From positions 22,536,001-22,600,000 of the forward strand of contig NC_133006.1 of the NCBI RefSeq assembly GCF_048564905.1: a DNA stretch of 64,000 nucleotides. The letters are read 5' to 3'. Position numbers and translations under genes: made by a program. Source of the DNA: Vicugna pacos (lineage: Eukaryota; Chordata; Mammalia; Artiodactyla; Camelidae). Below, one piece after another: positions 51,450 through 62,419 of the stretch. Positions within the stretch are counted from its first letter, which is position 1; the number at the start of each line of letters is the position of its first letter. Under the pieces are notes generated by a model. It saw only the letters and a list, made by a program, of their open reading frames with translations. It made no database searches and was not told where the DNA came from.

Positions 51450-53735
51450 ATTTTTTTGCAAGTTGATATGTATTTACATGGAAAAACACTCACAACATAT
51501 TAATAAGTGAAAAAGACTACAACACACTATGCATAGCATATATAACATCAGCTTATCTTTGGAAACATATATATGTTTATGAGTATATGTTTAGAAAAAA
51601 ACTTGGAAGGATGTACTTCAAAAGTTCCGTAGCACTTATCTTCAGGCAATGGGTGAATTTTACTTTCTCCTTTTTTTTCCCCCAATAAGTTATTTAAGGC
51701 GAAATCCCTATAATCAACACTCAGTTCAAGAAACAGAAACTTCCAGCCATGGCGGAAGTCTCCGTGGGCTGCAGACCAGTCAAGCCCCTCTCCTTCTAAA
51801 AGCAGTGGCTCTATGGCTGCTATGGCGACCACCTCGGAGTGTTTCTTCATAGTTTGTTCATTCAAGTGTGAATTCTTGGACACCGTAGGTGTAATTTTTT
51901 TTAATGTCTCTTCTATTTTACAGGTTTCTCCTCCGTCCCTTTCTTTTTCTTATGGTTAATATGTTGAAAAGCCTGTGCCATTTGACCTGCAGTTTTCCAC
52001 AGTCTGGATTTTGCCGATTGCGGACACCTGGTGCAGTTCAACATGTCCCTCTGTCCTCTGCATGTCCTACAAATTGGCACCCGAATGCAGAGGCTGGGTC
52101 AGACTTAGGTTTCATTCCCTCTGGAAAGTCTATTGGTGGTGGTGTCGTCTCACCATGAGGCACATAATGTCCAGTTGTCTCTCATTTTATGTTGTTAATA
52201 ACCTCTGATGCTTTTGCCTGAGTCCTTTAATTCGCTGGGAATTGCAGAATGAGAATATGCTAATTCTATAATTCCTTCTTCATTTATATGCTTTATTACT
52301 TCTCTAAAGAGACACTTCCCTTTGTTTACTAGTGGTTGCCCAGTGATACTCTGGAAAGAAGGATCAATGTTGAATTCTTTCCCTTTATTTACTAGTTTTC
52401 AGGTTAATGTATTTCCTCCCCAACTGTTATCCAAAAGTGAGCAGTTAGGTTTTACTTTTAATTTTTTTGTAGTATCAAAAAGTCAAGGATCTAAATGCAT
52501 TTGATGGATTTTAACTCATTGAAATGTTTTGTCCATGTTGAAGTTCAAATGTATAATCTTTGGTCAAGAGAAACTTGTTCGAGTGACTGCTGAGTTTGTT
52601 TGACACAAGTCTTTTGATCGTTTCTTTGTTATCCGGTATGACAAAATGCTCCAGGTTCATTCTGTACATTTCCTGTCCAAATCTGGAATCAGCCATTTTT
52701 GGTATCGATTAATTGCAGGCATATTATTTCTTAAAGAGTAAGATCTATGGAGTGTCTCTGGCAGTAAAGATTTTGCCCAGAATTAGGCCTGAAGTTGCAT
52801 TTCTGCCACCTTGCTCCATCAGAAAGTCTTCCTCTTCGTTTTCACCATTGTCCTTGGGAGGTGCGGAGACCTCTTAGGGTTGAGCCCCAGAGTATGCTTT
52901 GGAGGGGAAGGTAAGGTAGGAGAGGCAGTCATAGGTCTTCCGTGGTGGTGGTGGTGGTGGCGGTGGTGGTGGTGGGGAGGGAGGGGAAAATTGGGGGGCA
53001 GAAAGATCTCATCTAGGGCATCCTCAGTAAACCAGAGATGAGCTGAAAGACTATAGAGTTTCATGTCAAAGTGACGGACATGGTCACAATGCTAGGTTAA
53101 ATAAAATTCCAGTTGGAAAAAGTTCAGAAATTTAGCAATCTTAAACTTGAGTAAGCGTTTGTTTTGCAACGCTGGGTCATTACTCCGAGGATGTGATGTG
53201 GCACTTCTACCACCAGACGGCGATCGAGACCGGAATTTAAGTTGGTTTTCTCCACTTCGTCCGTGGAGGGAATCCCGGTGGAAACCTGACATTTTCTAAA
53301 GGGCTTTCCCCACGTAGCCTTAGAATCTCTTTTTTTTTCTTATATTACCTCGGTCTGCAAGGCTCTGAAAGGAACAACGGGGGGATCTCCCTCCCTCAGC
53401 GAAGGGAGAAGAGGTGGTGAGAAGATTTCCAGCCCAGTCACGGAAGAGCCCTGCTTCTGTTTCCTCATTGCCGGTCTCCCCTCCTCAAACCCCACCTTGC
53501 TTGCGCTACCGTTCTTCATTACCGCCTTTACTGAGGAAGTCTGCAGCTGCAGTGGCAGGGACCCAGGTGAAAGACAAATTAAAATTTAATACTCCATAAA
53601 ATGATCTTATGGACACCACCCAAAATCTGGTTAATTAAAACTTAAGAGTCAACAAGAAGCAAGTCCATTTGGCAAACTGGCTATACTGTGACCTCAGGGC
53701 ACTGGCCAGCTGCCCAATTGCCATGAGGTGTCTCA
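51450..53735. other. DOB to DYB-like spacer, first part; old repeats
   Basis: No gene was recognised. About 51900-52500 resembles the old repeat family also seen at 34430 ('cagttttccacagtctgg', 'gaggcacataatgtccag'). A GGT microsatellite lies at 52942-52975. The part from about 53140 to 53570 has more CpG than its surroundings and holds an unexplained minus-strand ORF (53092-53292). Confidence 0.45.
52942..52975 (+). repeat. GGT trinucleotide microsatellite
   Basis: (GTG)n of about 34 bases with one C interruption. Confidence 0.9.
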
Positions 53736-53739
53736 GGCC

Positions 53740-54606
53740 ACAGGCACATGAAAAGATGTTCAACATCATTAATTATTGAGGAAATGCCAATCAAAACTGC
53801 AATGAGCTAGCATGTCATGTCTGTTAGAATGGTTGTCTTCAAAAAGACAGGTAGGTGTGGGCAAGGATGTGGAGAAAAGGGAACCCTCCTACACTGTTGG
53901 GGGCAAGCAAGTTAGTGCAGCTACTGTGGAAAATAGTACAGAGCTTCTTCAAAACATTAAGAATAGAACTGCCTTACAGTTCAGCCACTCCACTTTAGGG
54001 TATTTATCCACAGATTACAAAAAAGCTAATTCAAAAAGATACATGCACCCCAATGTTCATTGCAGCACTATTTATAACAGCCAACATATGGAAACAATCT
54101 AAGTGGATGAATGGGTGACTGGATAAAGAAATGTGGTGTATATATGTACACACAGCACATACACAATGGACTACTACTCAGCCATAAAAAGGATGAAATC
54201 TTGTCATTTGTGACTGTATGGATGAACCTTGAAGATATTGAGCATAGTGAAATAAATCAGACAGAGAAACACAAATAAAGTATGATTTCACTCATATGTG
54301 AAATATAAAAACATAAACATACAACAAAACCAAATGAAAATGAACACATAGATACAAAGAGCAAATTGGTGTTTACCAGTGGGGACAGGGGCATGGGGGA
54401 GGGCAAAATGAGTAAAGGGAGTCAATTGTAAGGTGAGAGATGGAAAGTAGACTTTTGTTGGTGAGCATGTTGTGGTGTATACGGAAGTTGGTAGATAATG
54501 TTGTACACGTGAAACTTACATAATATTATAAACCAGTGTTACCCACAGGGAACTATATTCAATGGCTTATATTAACTTGTAATGAAAAAGAATATGAAAA
54601 AGAGTA

Positions 54607-54645
<39 letters not shown>

Positions 54646-54792
54646 ATGTATATATATATATATACACACACACATATATATATATGTATAACTGAATCAC
54701 TGTGCTGTACACCAGAAACTAATACAACATTGTAAATCAGAAAATAAAAATAAAAATTAAAAACTCCAATGTTACCTCAAAAAAAAAAAGAC
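53740..54792 (+). repeat. L1 3' portion (sense) with internal TA-rich microsatellite
   Basis: Sense L1 blocks in order: 'gaaatgccaatcaaaact', 'gcaaggatgtggagaaaa', 'attgcagcactatttata', 'gactactactcagccata', 'cagggaactatattcaat', 'gctgtacaccagaaacta' and an A-tail. A TA/TG microsatellite occupies 54604-54690. It is 5' truncated, with many small changes. Confidence 0.85.
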
Positions 54793-55210
54793 TGAAGCTA
54801 ACAGAGATTATGTAATTGATGGTTATAAAGTTTATAATTTTTTTGTGATACAAGTACATTTTTCTCAAAATCTGTTGCTTTTTACATTGTATCCTGTGGT
54901 GTCTCATACTGGCCAAGTCAAGGAAGGTAATGAACAGCTTTTAGACGATTATTTTCTCTCCCAGAGAATATCACTCCATTTCCTTCCACCTCCCTACTCT
55001 CAAAACCTAAATATAAGGACCAGATAAATTAGATAAATGTCCCAGTAAGAAATACTGCACATCACTTTCTTCTTCTGGTTCCTTAAACCTCCAAACATCT
55101 TTTCAGCTTATCACCCAGTTCAGTGATACTTGGTGATGACATAGTGTTGGGCACCATGTAGGTGGTCCATGAATGATTTTTGAATCGAGAACTTTCCTTA
55201 AAGGTGTTTA

Positions 55211-55252
55211 CCCAGAGACAAATGAGAGCCTAAGTTATTGGATTGATTGGCT
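55211..55252 (+). promoter_or_regulatory. DYB: X-Y promoter module of the DYB-like gene
   Basis: CCCAGAGACAAATG (55211-55224) fits the class II X1 consensus with one mismatch. After exactly 18 bases a Y box, ttgattggct (55243-55252), follows. The module lies about 150 bases upstream of the old start codon. The spacing equals that of DOB. Confidence 0.7.
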
Positions 55253-56177
55253 TTTTCCCTAGGTACTGACCAATCCTAACATTCATAGAAGGTTTCCTCA
55301 TTTCCATTGTCTGCAAAGTGAAACATCAGGTGAATTGGCTGCAGCTGTGGGGACTGCCAATGCTTTTGTTAAATTGTTCCTGTTTCCAGTGTGGAAGGAT
55401 GAGGGTGACCATTTCCAGGAGCCCTTGAACAGCAGCTGGAATTGTGACGGTTGTTTTCCTGGTGCTGAGGACTCCCATGGCTCACGGCAGAGGTGCTCCA
55501 AGTAAGTGCTAGACAGCTTCTCTTCAGAGATCCCAGATCTGGGAACTAATTTCCTGGACACTGGGGCTTAGAGTGGGGTGTGTTGCCCTCTGAAAAAATC
55601 CCAGTTAGACTTTGGAAGGGCTTCTATCACAGTCCGGATTTCTCTTCCACAGGAAAAAGAATTTTACTAGATTCCTGTTTTCAATCTCTGCAGTTGAAGC
55701 AAGACTAGCTTCTCTTGGGGGAAAGACTTTGGGATCTCAGAGTTGGAAGAAAAAGAGAAAACCCATTTCTATACTGGGTGCAAGACAAAATGGGATGCAT
55801 TAAAGCACCTCAGAGAGTGAGTTAAAAGGATTTACTACCCTAGGGACTTTCTGGGGCAAGTGGTGTTCACGTGCTATTGGACAGAGGGTTGGAGAAATTC
55901 AAGATAGCCTTGACCGCTGCAGCTTCACTATCTGAAGAGTGTGAGCATGGGTTCATGGAGATAACTTTGGAGGATGTGAGAGGAAAAGTGGGATGAGGAC
56001 AGGCAGTGACTGCCACTAGCTCTGAGTTTATATATAAACTTGGGACAGTGTTGATGGTGACTAGGGCTATGAGAATGATGAAAAACCAAGGGAATTGATA
56101 TTTATTTTATACTCACAAATTCCCAAATCCTGTAGTAATATCATTACACAAACTACCTCACTTAATCTTTCTAAAAG

Positions 56178-56205
56178 ACACACACACACACACACACACA
56201 CACAC
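56178..56205 (+). repeat. CA microsatellite in intron 1 of the DYB-like gene
   Basis: An uninterrupted (AC)n run of about 14 units, likely polymorphic. Confidence 0.95.
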
Positions 56206-56499
56206 GACTCTAGGCAAGTATTATTATTTGACAATTTGTTTACACTGGTTATTTTGAAACATAACATTGTACAGACACTGGTTAAACCATATATGTAAAG
56301 TTTAACAAAAGTTATAAAGAAATATCCAAATAAACAATAACCAGGTCAAAAATGACTATTCTGAGCACCGCCAAAGACTCACATATGTTTCTTCCCAATT
56401 ACACTCACTTCTTCCCAGAAGTAAGCACTATTATCACCCTTGTAATCTTAATATTATTGCTTTTTGTTATGGTTTTAACTTTATGAACATATCCTTAAT

Positions 56500-58190
56500 C
56501 AATATAAATTAGTATTTCTCCCTTTAAATGTTCTATAAATGCTATATTCCGTCTCACTTCTTTTGCCCAGTATTATGTTTGAGAAGATCTGTCATGGTCT
56601 TTCATGTAGCGGTTGTCCATCCATTTTCACTGTTGTGTGTAGTTTTCATTTGATGAGTGTACAGCAATGTACTTACCCATTCTAATGTGCACTTTTGTGT
56701 TACTTCCATTTAAAAAAAAATGTATTCTGGAGCATACGAACCTGCAACTTTTTTAGACTAGAATACATACCCAGACTGGAATTGCAGGGTCAAAAGTTTA
56801 TGCCTATCTTCAGCTTTACAACGGAATGCCCAAGTGTTATTCAAATTAATTATCTCTCCATGTGCTCTCAGAAGTGGCTGATAAAGGAACCCAATTCCTG
56901 GCACTTTTGTATTGTAGACTTTCGTATGTTTGGCCACTTGGTGGGTATGGAGTGGTAGTTCACTGTGTTTCACCTTGCACTTCTCTCATTACCAACGAGA
57001 CGAGCAATTCTGCATGTTTATTGCCCACTGGTGTTTACTCTTTACTGATGTACCTAAGTCTTTTCTTATTTGTTTTTAAAAGATACAAAAATATTATGAA
57101 CCAAGCCCATGGTCAGTACATGCTTTGTAGATACTTGTTTGCACTTTGCAGCTTGTCTTTTTAACTCTCTAATGATATCTTTTGATGAGCAGTTGTTAAC
57201 TTGCATGAAGTTGAACTGATCAATCTTTTCTCTTTATGGTTAGTGCTTTTAATGATTTGTTTAAGAAATCCTTTATACTTCCAAAGTCGTTCTCTAATTT
57301 CATCTTCTAATGCATTGGTAGGACTGCATTTCAGACTCAGGACTTTAACTCATCCAGGTTTAGTTTGTGAAGGGTGTGAGGAATGTGTCCAACTTCCCCT
57401 CCCCCACCACGGCTACCTGTTTATCACAACACCATTTATTAACAAAAGCATTGTTTCCCCACTGATCTGAAGCACCCCCTTGGTCATAAATTTAGTGTAT
57501 GGAGATTATTTTGGGATACATTATGCCACCTGTTTATTTTTCTACGTTTGTGCCAATAATGTAGCGTGTAACTGCCATAGTTTTATTTGCTAGCTTAACA
57601 TCCAAGAGAGCAATTTTTTTCACTGTGTTTACTTCTTCAAGAGTAGTTTGACTAATTTTTGCTTCTTGTACTTGTATTAAGTTTTAGAATCAGCTTATAA
57701 AGTTTTAAATAATTAAAAAAACTAACAATTTTAAATTCACTTGGGTGAATTGTCATCTTTATAATATTGTCTTAAATTCATGCACAAGATGTATCTTTTT
57801 TTTAGGAGTATTTTAATGTATCTCCTAAAATTAGTACCTTTCCTTTATGAAGTCTTAATATCCTTTGTAGGATTTACTCCTAGAGACTCATAATTTTTCA
57901 TGCTGTCAATAAATGGTATAATTAAAATGTATTTAGAATTTGTTTCTTGTCTACAGAATGTTTGAAAGTGAATCTTTATTCCAGTTACTTTTCGAACTCT
58001 CTATTGCTTTCAATTCCTTTAGCAGTAGATTATTTTGGATTTTCTTCATTCACAGATTTATCATATGCAAATACTGACAGTTTCATTCCTTCGTTACCAA
58101 CCATCGTTTCATTATTTTTCTTGCTTTACATTCGATTTTCTTTAATATTCACTGCAGGATTTGAGGCAGTGAAATTCACTGAATCCTTCC
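56500..58190 (-). repeat. Ancient L1 (L1M-type), antisense, in intron 1 of the DYB-like gene
   Basis: Antisense L1 phrases in order: 'gttgtccatccattttca', 'cagactggaattgcaggg', 'ttgatgagcagttgttaa', 'caacaccatttattaaca', 'ggtgaattgtcatcttta', 'atgcaaatactgacagtt'. The element is heavily diverged and ends about 150 bases before exon 2. Confidence 0.65.
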
Positions 58191-59200
58191 TGGGGATACA
58201 GTTCTGAGGGTTGAGAGCAGATTTTATTCAGTCACTTAGCTACACTGGTGTTTTCCTTCCCTTTTTCATGCCTCCCCTCACTAAGCATTTGGTTGGTGGG
58301 AATGCAAGGCTGAACTAAGTCTATTGCCGCTGGGCTCTCTCGCAGAGAACTTTGTGTACCTGTTTAAAAGCATGTGCTACTTCACCAATGGGACGGAGCA
58401 CGTGAGGCTGGTGGTCAGACAAATCTACAACAAGGAAGAGATCCTGCACTTTGACAGCGACCTGGGCGAGTTTGTGGCTGTATCAGAGCTAGGGAGGTCA
58501 TGGGCTAAGAGCTGGAACAGCCAGAAGGACCTCTTGGCGGTGTTTCGGGCCCACGTGGACACGCTGTGCAGGCACGACTACCAGGGGACCACTGGCTTCA
58601 CCGTTCAGTGGAGAGGTGAGTTTGGGACGGGCGGGATGGACTTCACCTGGATCCTACTGGGAAGGCCCCATGAAAGTGATCTTCTGTGGTTTCCTAGAAT
58701 CTTGGTGGGACTGGAAGGGGTTTCAAGTTCCAAGGGAAAAAACGTTGGAGCACCTGGCTGGACAGAGATGGGAGGGTGTGAAAATCTAAGCAGGACAAAC
58801 CCTGCACTGGGGGCAGCCGCTGGCATCCTTGGCTCTCTGAACGTCAATCCTTCACAGGTCGCAAGATTTATCATATGTGGCGGGGCTTCTGAGTCCCTCA
58901 CACCACATGGACTCCATAGCGTTCTATAACATCTAATTCTTGTTTGACTCCTTAGTTCTTCCTCTTGCAGAAGTGGTTCTTTCTCCTTGAAATGCTCTCC
59001 TTTTCTCCACCTTCTCTTTCTTTTTCTATTAAGTTCTCTCACCCTTTTAGTTCCATCCTTAAGAGCAATGCTTCTGTAAGCGTAACTGAGGTAGGGGGGT
59101 GGAGCTTGAACTGGTCCCCCAACTGTGTGCATAGCACACTTTGCACGTGTGTATACACACATGAATATGCATATATGCATATTTTAAAAGTTATCCAGTC

Positions 59201-59721
59201 AGAAATAAGTTGTGGTATATTTATACAATGGAATACTACTCAGTCATAAAAAAGAATAAAATAATGCCATTTGCAGCAACATGGATGGACCTGGAGATTG
59301 TCATTCTAAGTGAAGTAAGTCAGACAGAGATATCATATGATATCACTCATATGTGGAATCTAAAAAAAAAGACACAAATGAACTTATTTTCAAAACAGAA
59401 ACAGACTCACAGACATAGAAATCAAATTTAAGTTTACCAGAGGGGAAAGGTGGGTGGGAAGGGATAAATCAGGAGTTCAAGATTTGCAGATACTAACTGC
59501 TATACATAAAATAAACAACAAGTTTCTACTGTATAGTGCAGGGAACTGTATTTGATATCTCACAATGACCTATAAGGAAAAAGAATATGAAAAGGAATAT
59601 ATGTGTGTATACGTATGACTGAAACATCATGCTGTGCACCAGAAATTGCTACAATATTGTAAGCTGACTATACTTCTATTAAAAAATGGAACCCCCCCAA
59701 AATCCCCAAAACCAAAACCAG
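59201..59721 (+). mobile_element. 5'-truncated L1 with 12-bp target duplication, intron 2 of DYB-like gene
   Basis: Sense L1 3' end: 'aatggaatactactcagt', 'gcaacatggatggacctg', 'tgtggaatctaaaaaaaa', 'gcagggaactgtatttga', 'tgtgcaccagaaattgct', then an A/C-rich tail. The flanks carry the same 12 bases, agttatccagtc, at 59189-59200 and 59722-59733, a perfect target-site duplication. It is therefore a relatively young insertion. Confidence 0.9.
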
Positions 59722-62217
59722 AGTTATCCAGTCTGTGTTACAAAGAACTTTCACATAAATTATCTTGTTCAAGAAACCAGTGAGCACGAAATAAAAATAT
59801 TCTTTTCCTGAAAAGTGGGCTAACCAGTTAGCTAATTAAACCCAGAGCTAGGAGTCCAACAGACGACTATTTACTACCTGTGATCTTCTCTACTTTAGAA
59901 TCAAAGGAGAGGTTTCAGGTGCTTTGCTGCCTTACTGTCTAATTTTGTCTCTTTTCCCTCCTAATGGAGCCTACAGTGACTGTCTCCCCAGCCAGGACAG
60001 AGGCTCTAAACCACCATAATCTGCTGGTCTGTTTGGTGACAAATTTCTACCCTCGCCAAGTTAAAGTCAAATGGTTCTGGAATGGACAGGAGCAGACAGC
60101 TGGAGTTGTGTTTACACCTCTTATTCAGAATGGGGACTGGACCTACCAGATCCTCGTGATGCTAGAAATAATACCACGGCATGGTGATGTCTACACTTGC
60201 CATGTGGGGCACCCCAGCCTCTGGAGTCCCATCACAGTAGAATGGCATAAGGGCTACATCATAGACACCACGGACTCAGCAGAAAACACAAAGTGCAGGG
60301 AGAACTCTGGGTCTGGTAGGGGGGATCTCTCCTTATTTATGCTGTGTCCTGCCTACCTCATAAACTCCTCTGCTGCACGACTCCCTGATGGAATTTCTGG
60401 GCTGGGAGTCATGGAGGACTAGCTCTCATGATTTCACGTCAAAAGGCACATGTTGAACAGTGATCTCATTTTCTCCCAAGATCTGATGGTTCTCCCCTCA
60501 CACGACCTGACTCCCCAGGCTGCATTTAGCCTTGGCCATGCACCTTCTGAAATTCTGAAATTCTGGGCTTTGACATCAAGGCTGGTGTTTGAAGATGGTC
60601 TGTGGCAGTTGTAGATGGACATACCTTGTGAGGAGCTAACATCCCCCTCACCATCCACCTGCACTGTCCCCTTGGGGTCTTTGCATGCTCTCCCCCCTCC
60701 ATCACTCGCCCACTTTGATCTCTGAGCTCCTCTGTCTCTTATAACCGGGGCTGGTCTCTAGGTTTCCAGACGAGAACACTGTGGGGCATGAGGACAGACA
60801 CTGACACGCAGGCTTTACTTCCCAGGGGCACAGTCTGAATCTGCCCAGAGCAAGATGCTGAGTGGAGTTGGGGGTTTTGTGCTGGGTCTGCTCTTCCTAG
60901 GTTTTGGCCTAATCGTCCACTTTTGGAATAAGAACGGTAAGGCACCTTGGGAGAAAACGGGGCAGGCTGGTGTGGGGCTGAGGCGTTCTGTTGTAAATTT
61001 TCCTACCTGACCCCACAAAGGAACTGAGCGGAGGATGGTAGTAGATTTGCAGAAATTAGGGAGACTTCGGAGACCTCCTTTTCTTGGGTCAGGTTTGCTT
61101 CCTCACAGAGGTGAGAGGTGGGGGGGGGTTATCCTTAGAGAAGCTCTCATGTTGTCCTTACTTTCGTGGGCGATTATTAACACGGGCTTTTCTGCTCTGA
61201 GCTTCTTTCCTTAGACTCAGAGTCTCTGTTTATCTTCCTGTGGGGGCCAGCTCAGTGACTTCCAGGTGATCTTACTTTGTGGCAGTTGAAGCCTCACTGT
61301 ACGTGGGTGGGCGAGGAGGAAATAAGCTGCCCCCTCATTTCCTTTTGGAGGCTGAGATAGAGAGAGAGAGAGATGGAATTTTCCCACTACCCAGGCTAAT
61401 GAGTTTTTCTTCCTGTTCTCTTCCTATTCTTGCCGATGACAGACTATCCTGAGGCTCCGTCCACAGGTAATATTCCTACTCTTCCCGCCCAGAACTGTGA
61501 CACACACACTACAGGAAAGGAGCTGAGTGGGTTTATCAGACCCTCAAATGTGCTTCTGTTATTTTGTCCCTGCTTCATGTCACATTCATTCATGTGAGCT
61601 GGGGCAGGGGAAATGTCTGGAACATTCTGTGCAGTCTCTGCAGGAAACTTCAGAGATTGTCCCCTAAAATAAGACCCAACCATTCAGCGAGGTTTGAATG
61701 ATGCCCCAGACTCCAAAATTATAGAAAGTAGTCTCGAGCTAGCTGGTAGGGGAGCTGACAGTAGCCACAGTCCTATCCGGTGAATCCATGACCTGTGCTC
61801 CACACACAAGCATTTCCTTACGCTCCCCTGCCTTCCATACGCCCCTTCGAGCTGCAGATTTGCGTTCACTTTAGCAGAGTGTCGTCTTTGCTCACGTCCA
61901 GCGAGGTAATGGGGAGCGGATGTTACACAGGGTTAACTTTCGGGTCCTGGAGATGGTCCCGTGGGAGGGCAGGGGCTGAATCTTCTTCAGGGACTGGTGT
62001 GACTTACGACTCTTCTCTCTCCTGCAGGGATCGTGCACTGACCCCCAGACGTTCTTCTTCCTGGGATTTGTCCCCTCTTTTCCTTGATTTTGTCCTGCTG
62101 TTCTTGTCCGTGGTTCCCAGCCTCCCTTCTCTCGGCCCCCCTGCCAGCTGTCACCCATCGAGATCTGGCTCCCACAGTGCCTGGGAGGCAGGTCCTCCTT
62201 TAGTTTCTGTCTTTCCT

Positions 62218-62300
62218 CAATGGAGGGACTGGGGATTGAACCCAGGACCTCATGCATGCTGAGCAGGCGCTCTACCATGTGAGCTACACCCTCCCCCTTA
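62218..62300 (-). mobile_element. Vic-1 type camelid tRNA-SINE in the 3' UTR of the DYB-like gene
   Basis: The minus strand reads the SINE: 'gtgtagctcac', 'ggtagagcgcctgctcag', 'gggttcaatccccagtcc'. A 16-base direct repeat flanks it, agtttctgtctttcct at 62202-62217 and the same with one change at 62301-62316. This is a clear target-site duplication about 160 bases after the stop codon. Confidence 0.92.
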
Positions 62301-62419
62301 AGTTTCGGTCTTTCCTGAATTTCTGCCTGTGCCCCTGCTTCCCTGCCTCGTGCTCGACGTGCTGTTCTTCATGTTGCCTGCTGTGTCTGTCTGAACCATA
62401 AATACTCCCTCGGGCACTT

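Larger units (their letters stand above)
55399..62041 (+). pseudogene. DYB: MHC class II beta chain pseudogene, DYB/DQB-like
   Basis: Six exon positions with conserved phases: 55399-55501, 58346-58615, 59965-60246, 60826-60936, 61443-61466, 62028-62041. Exon 2 is a full beta-1 domain ([22 protein letters not shown]) and exon 3 a full Ig domain. Exon 4 has the connecting peptide and membrane helix ([11 protein letters not shown]), and the tail ends GIVH, as in DQB. Three lesions argue against function: codon 10 of the leader is TGA (55426-55428), where a Trp is usual; the exon 3 acceptor reads AA instead of AG (59963-59964); and the exon 3 donor reads AT instead of GT (60247-60248). Asn82 is also Asp (CRHDY). 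Position beyond DOB on the same strand matches DYB of pig and cattle. A decayed DQB-type duplicate is the alternative. An L1 and a Vic-1 SINE have inserted into it. Confidence 0.78.
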
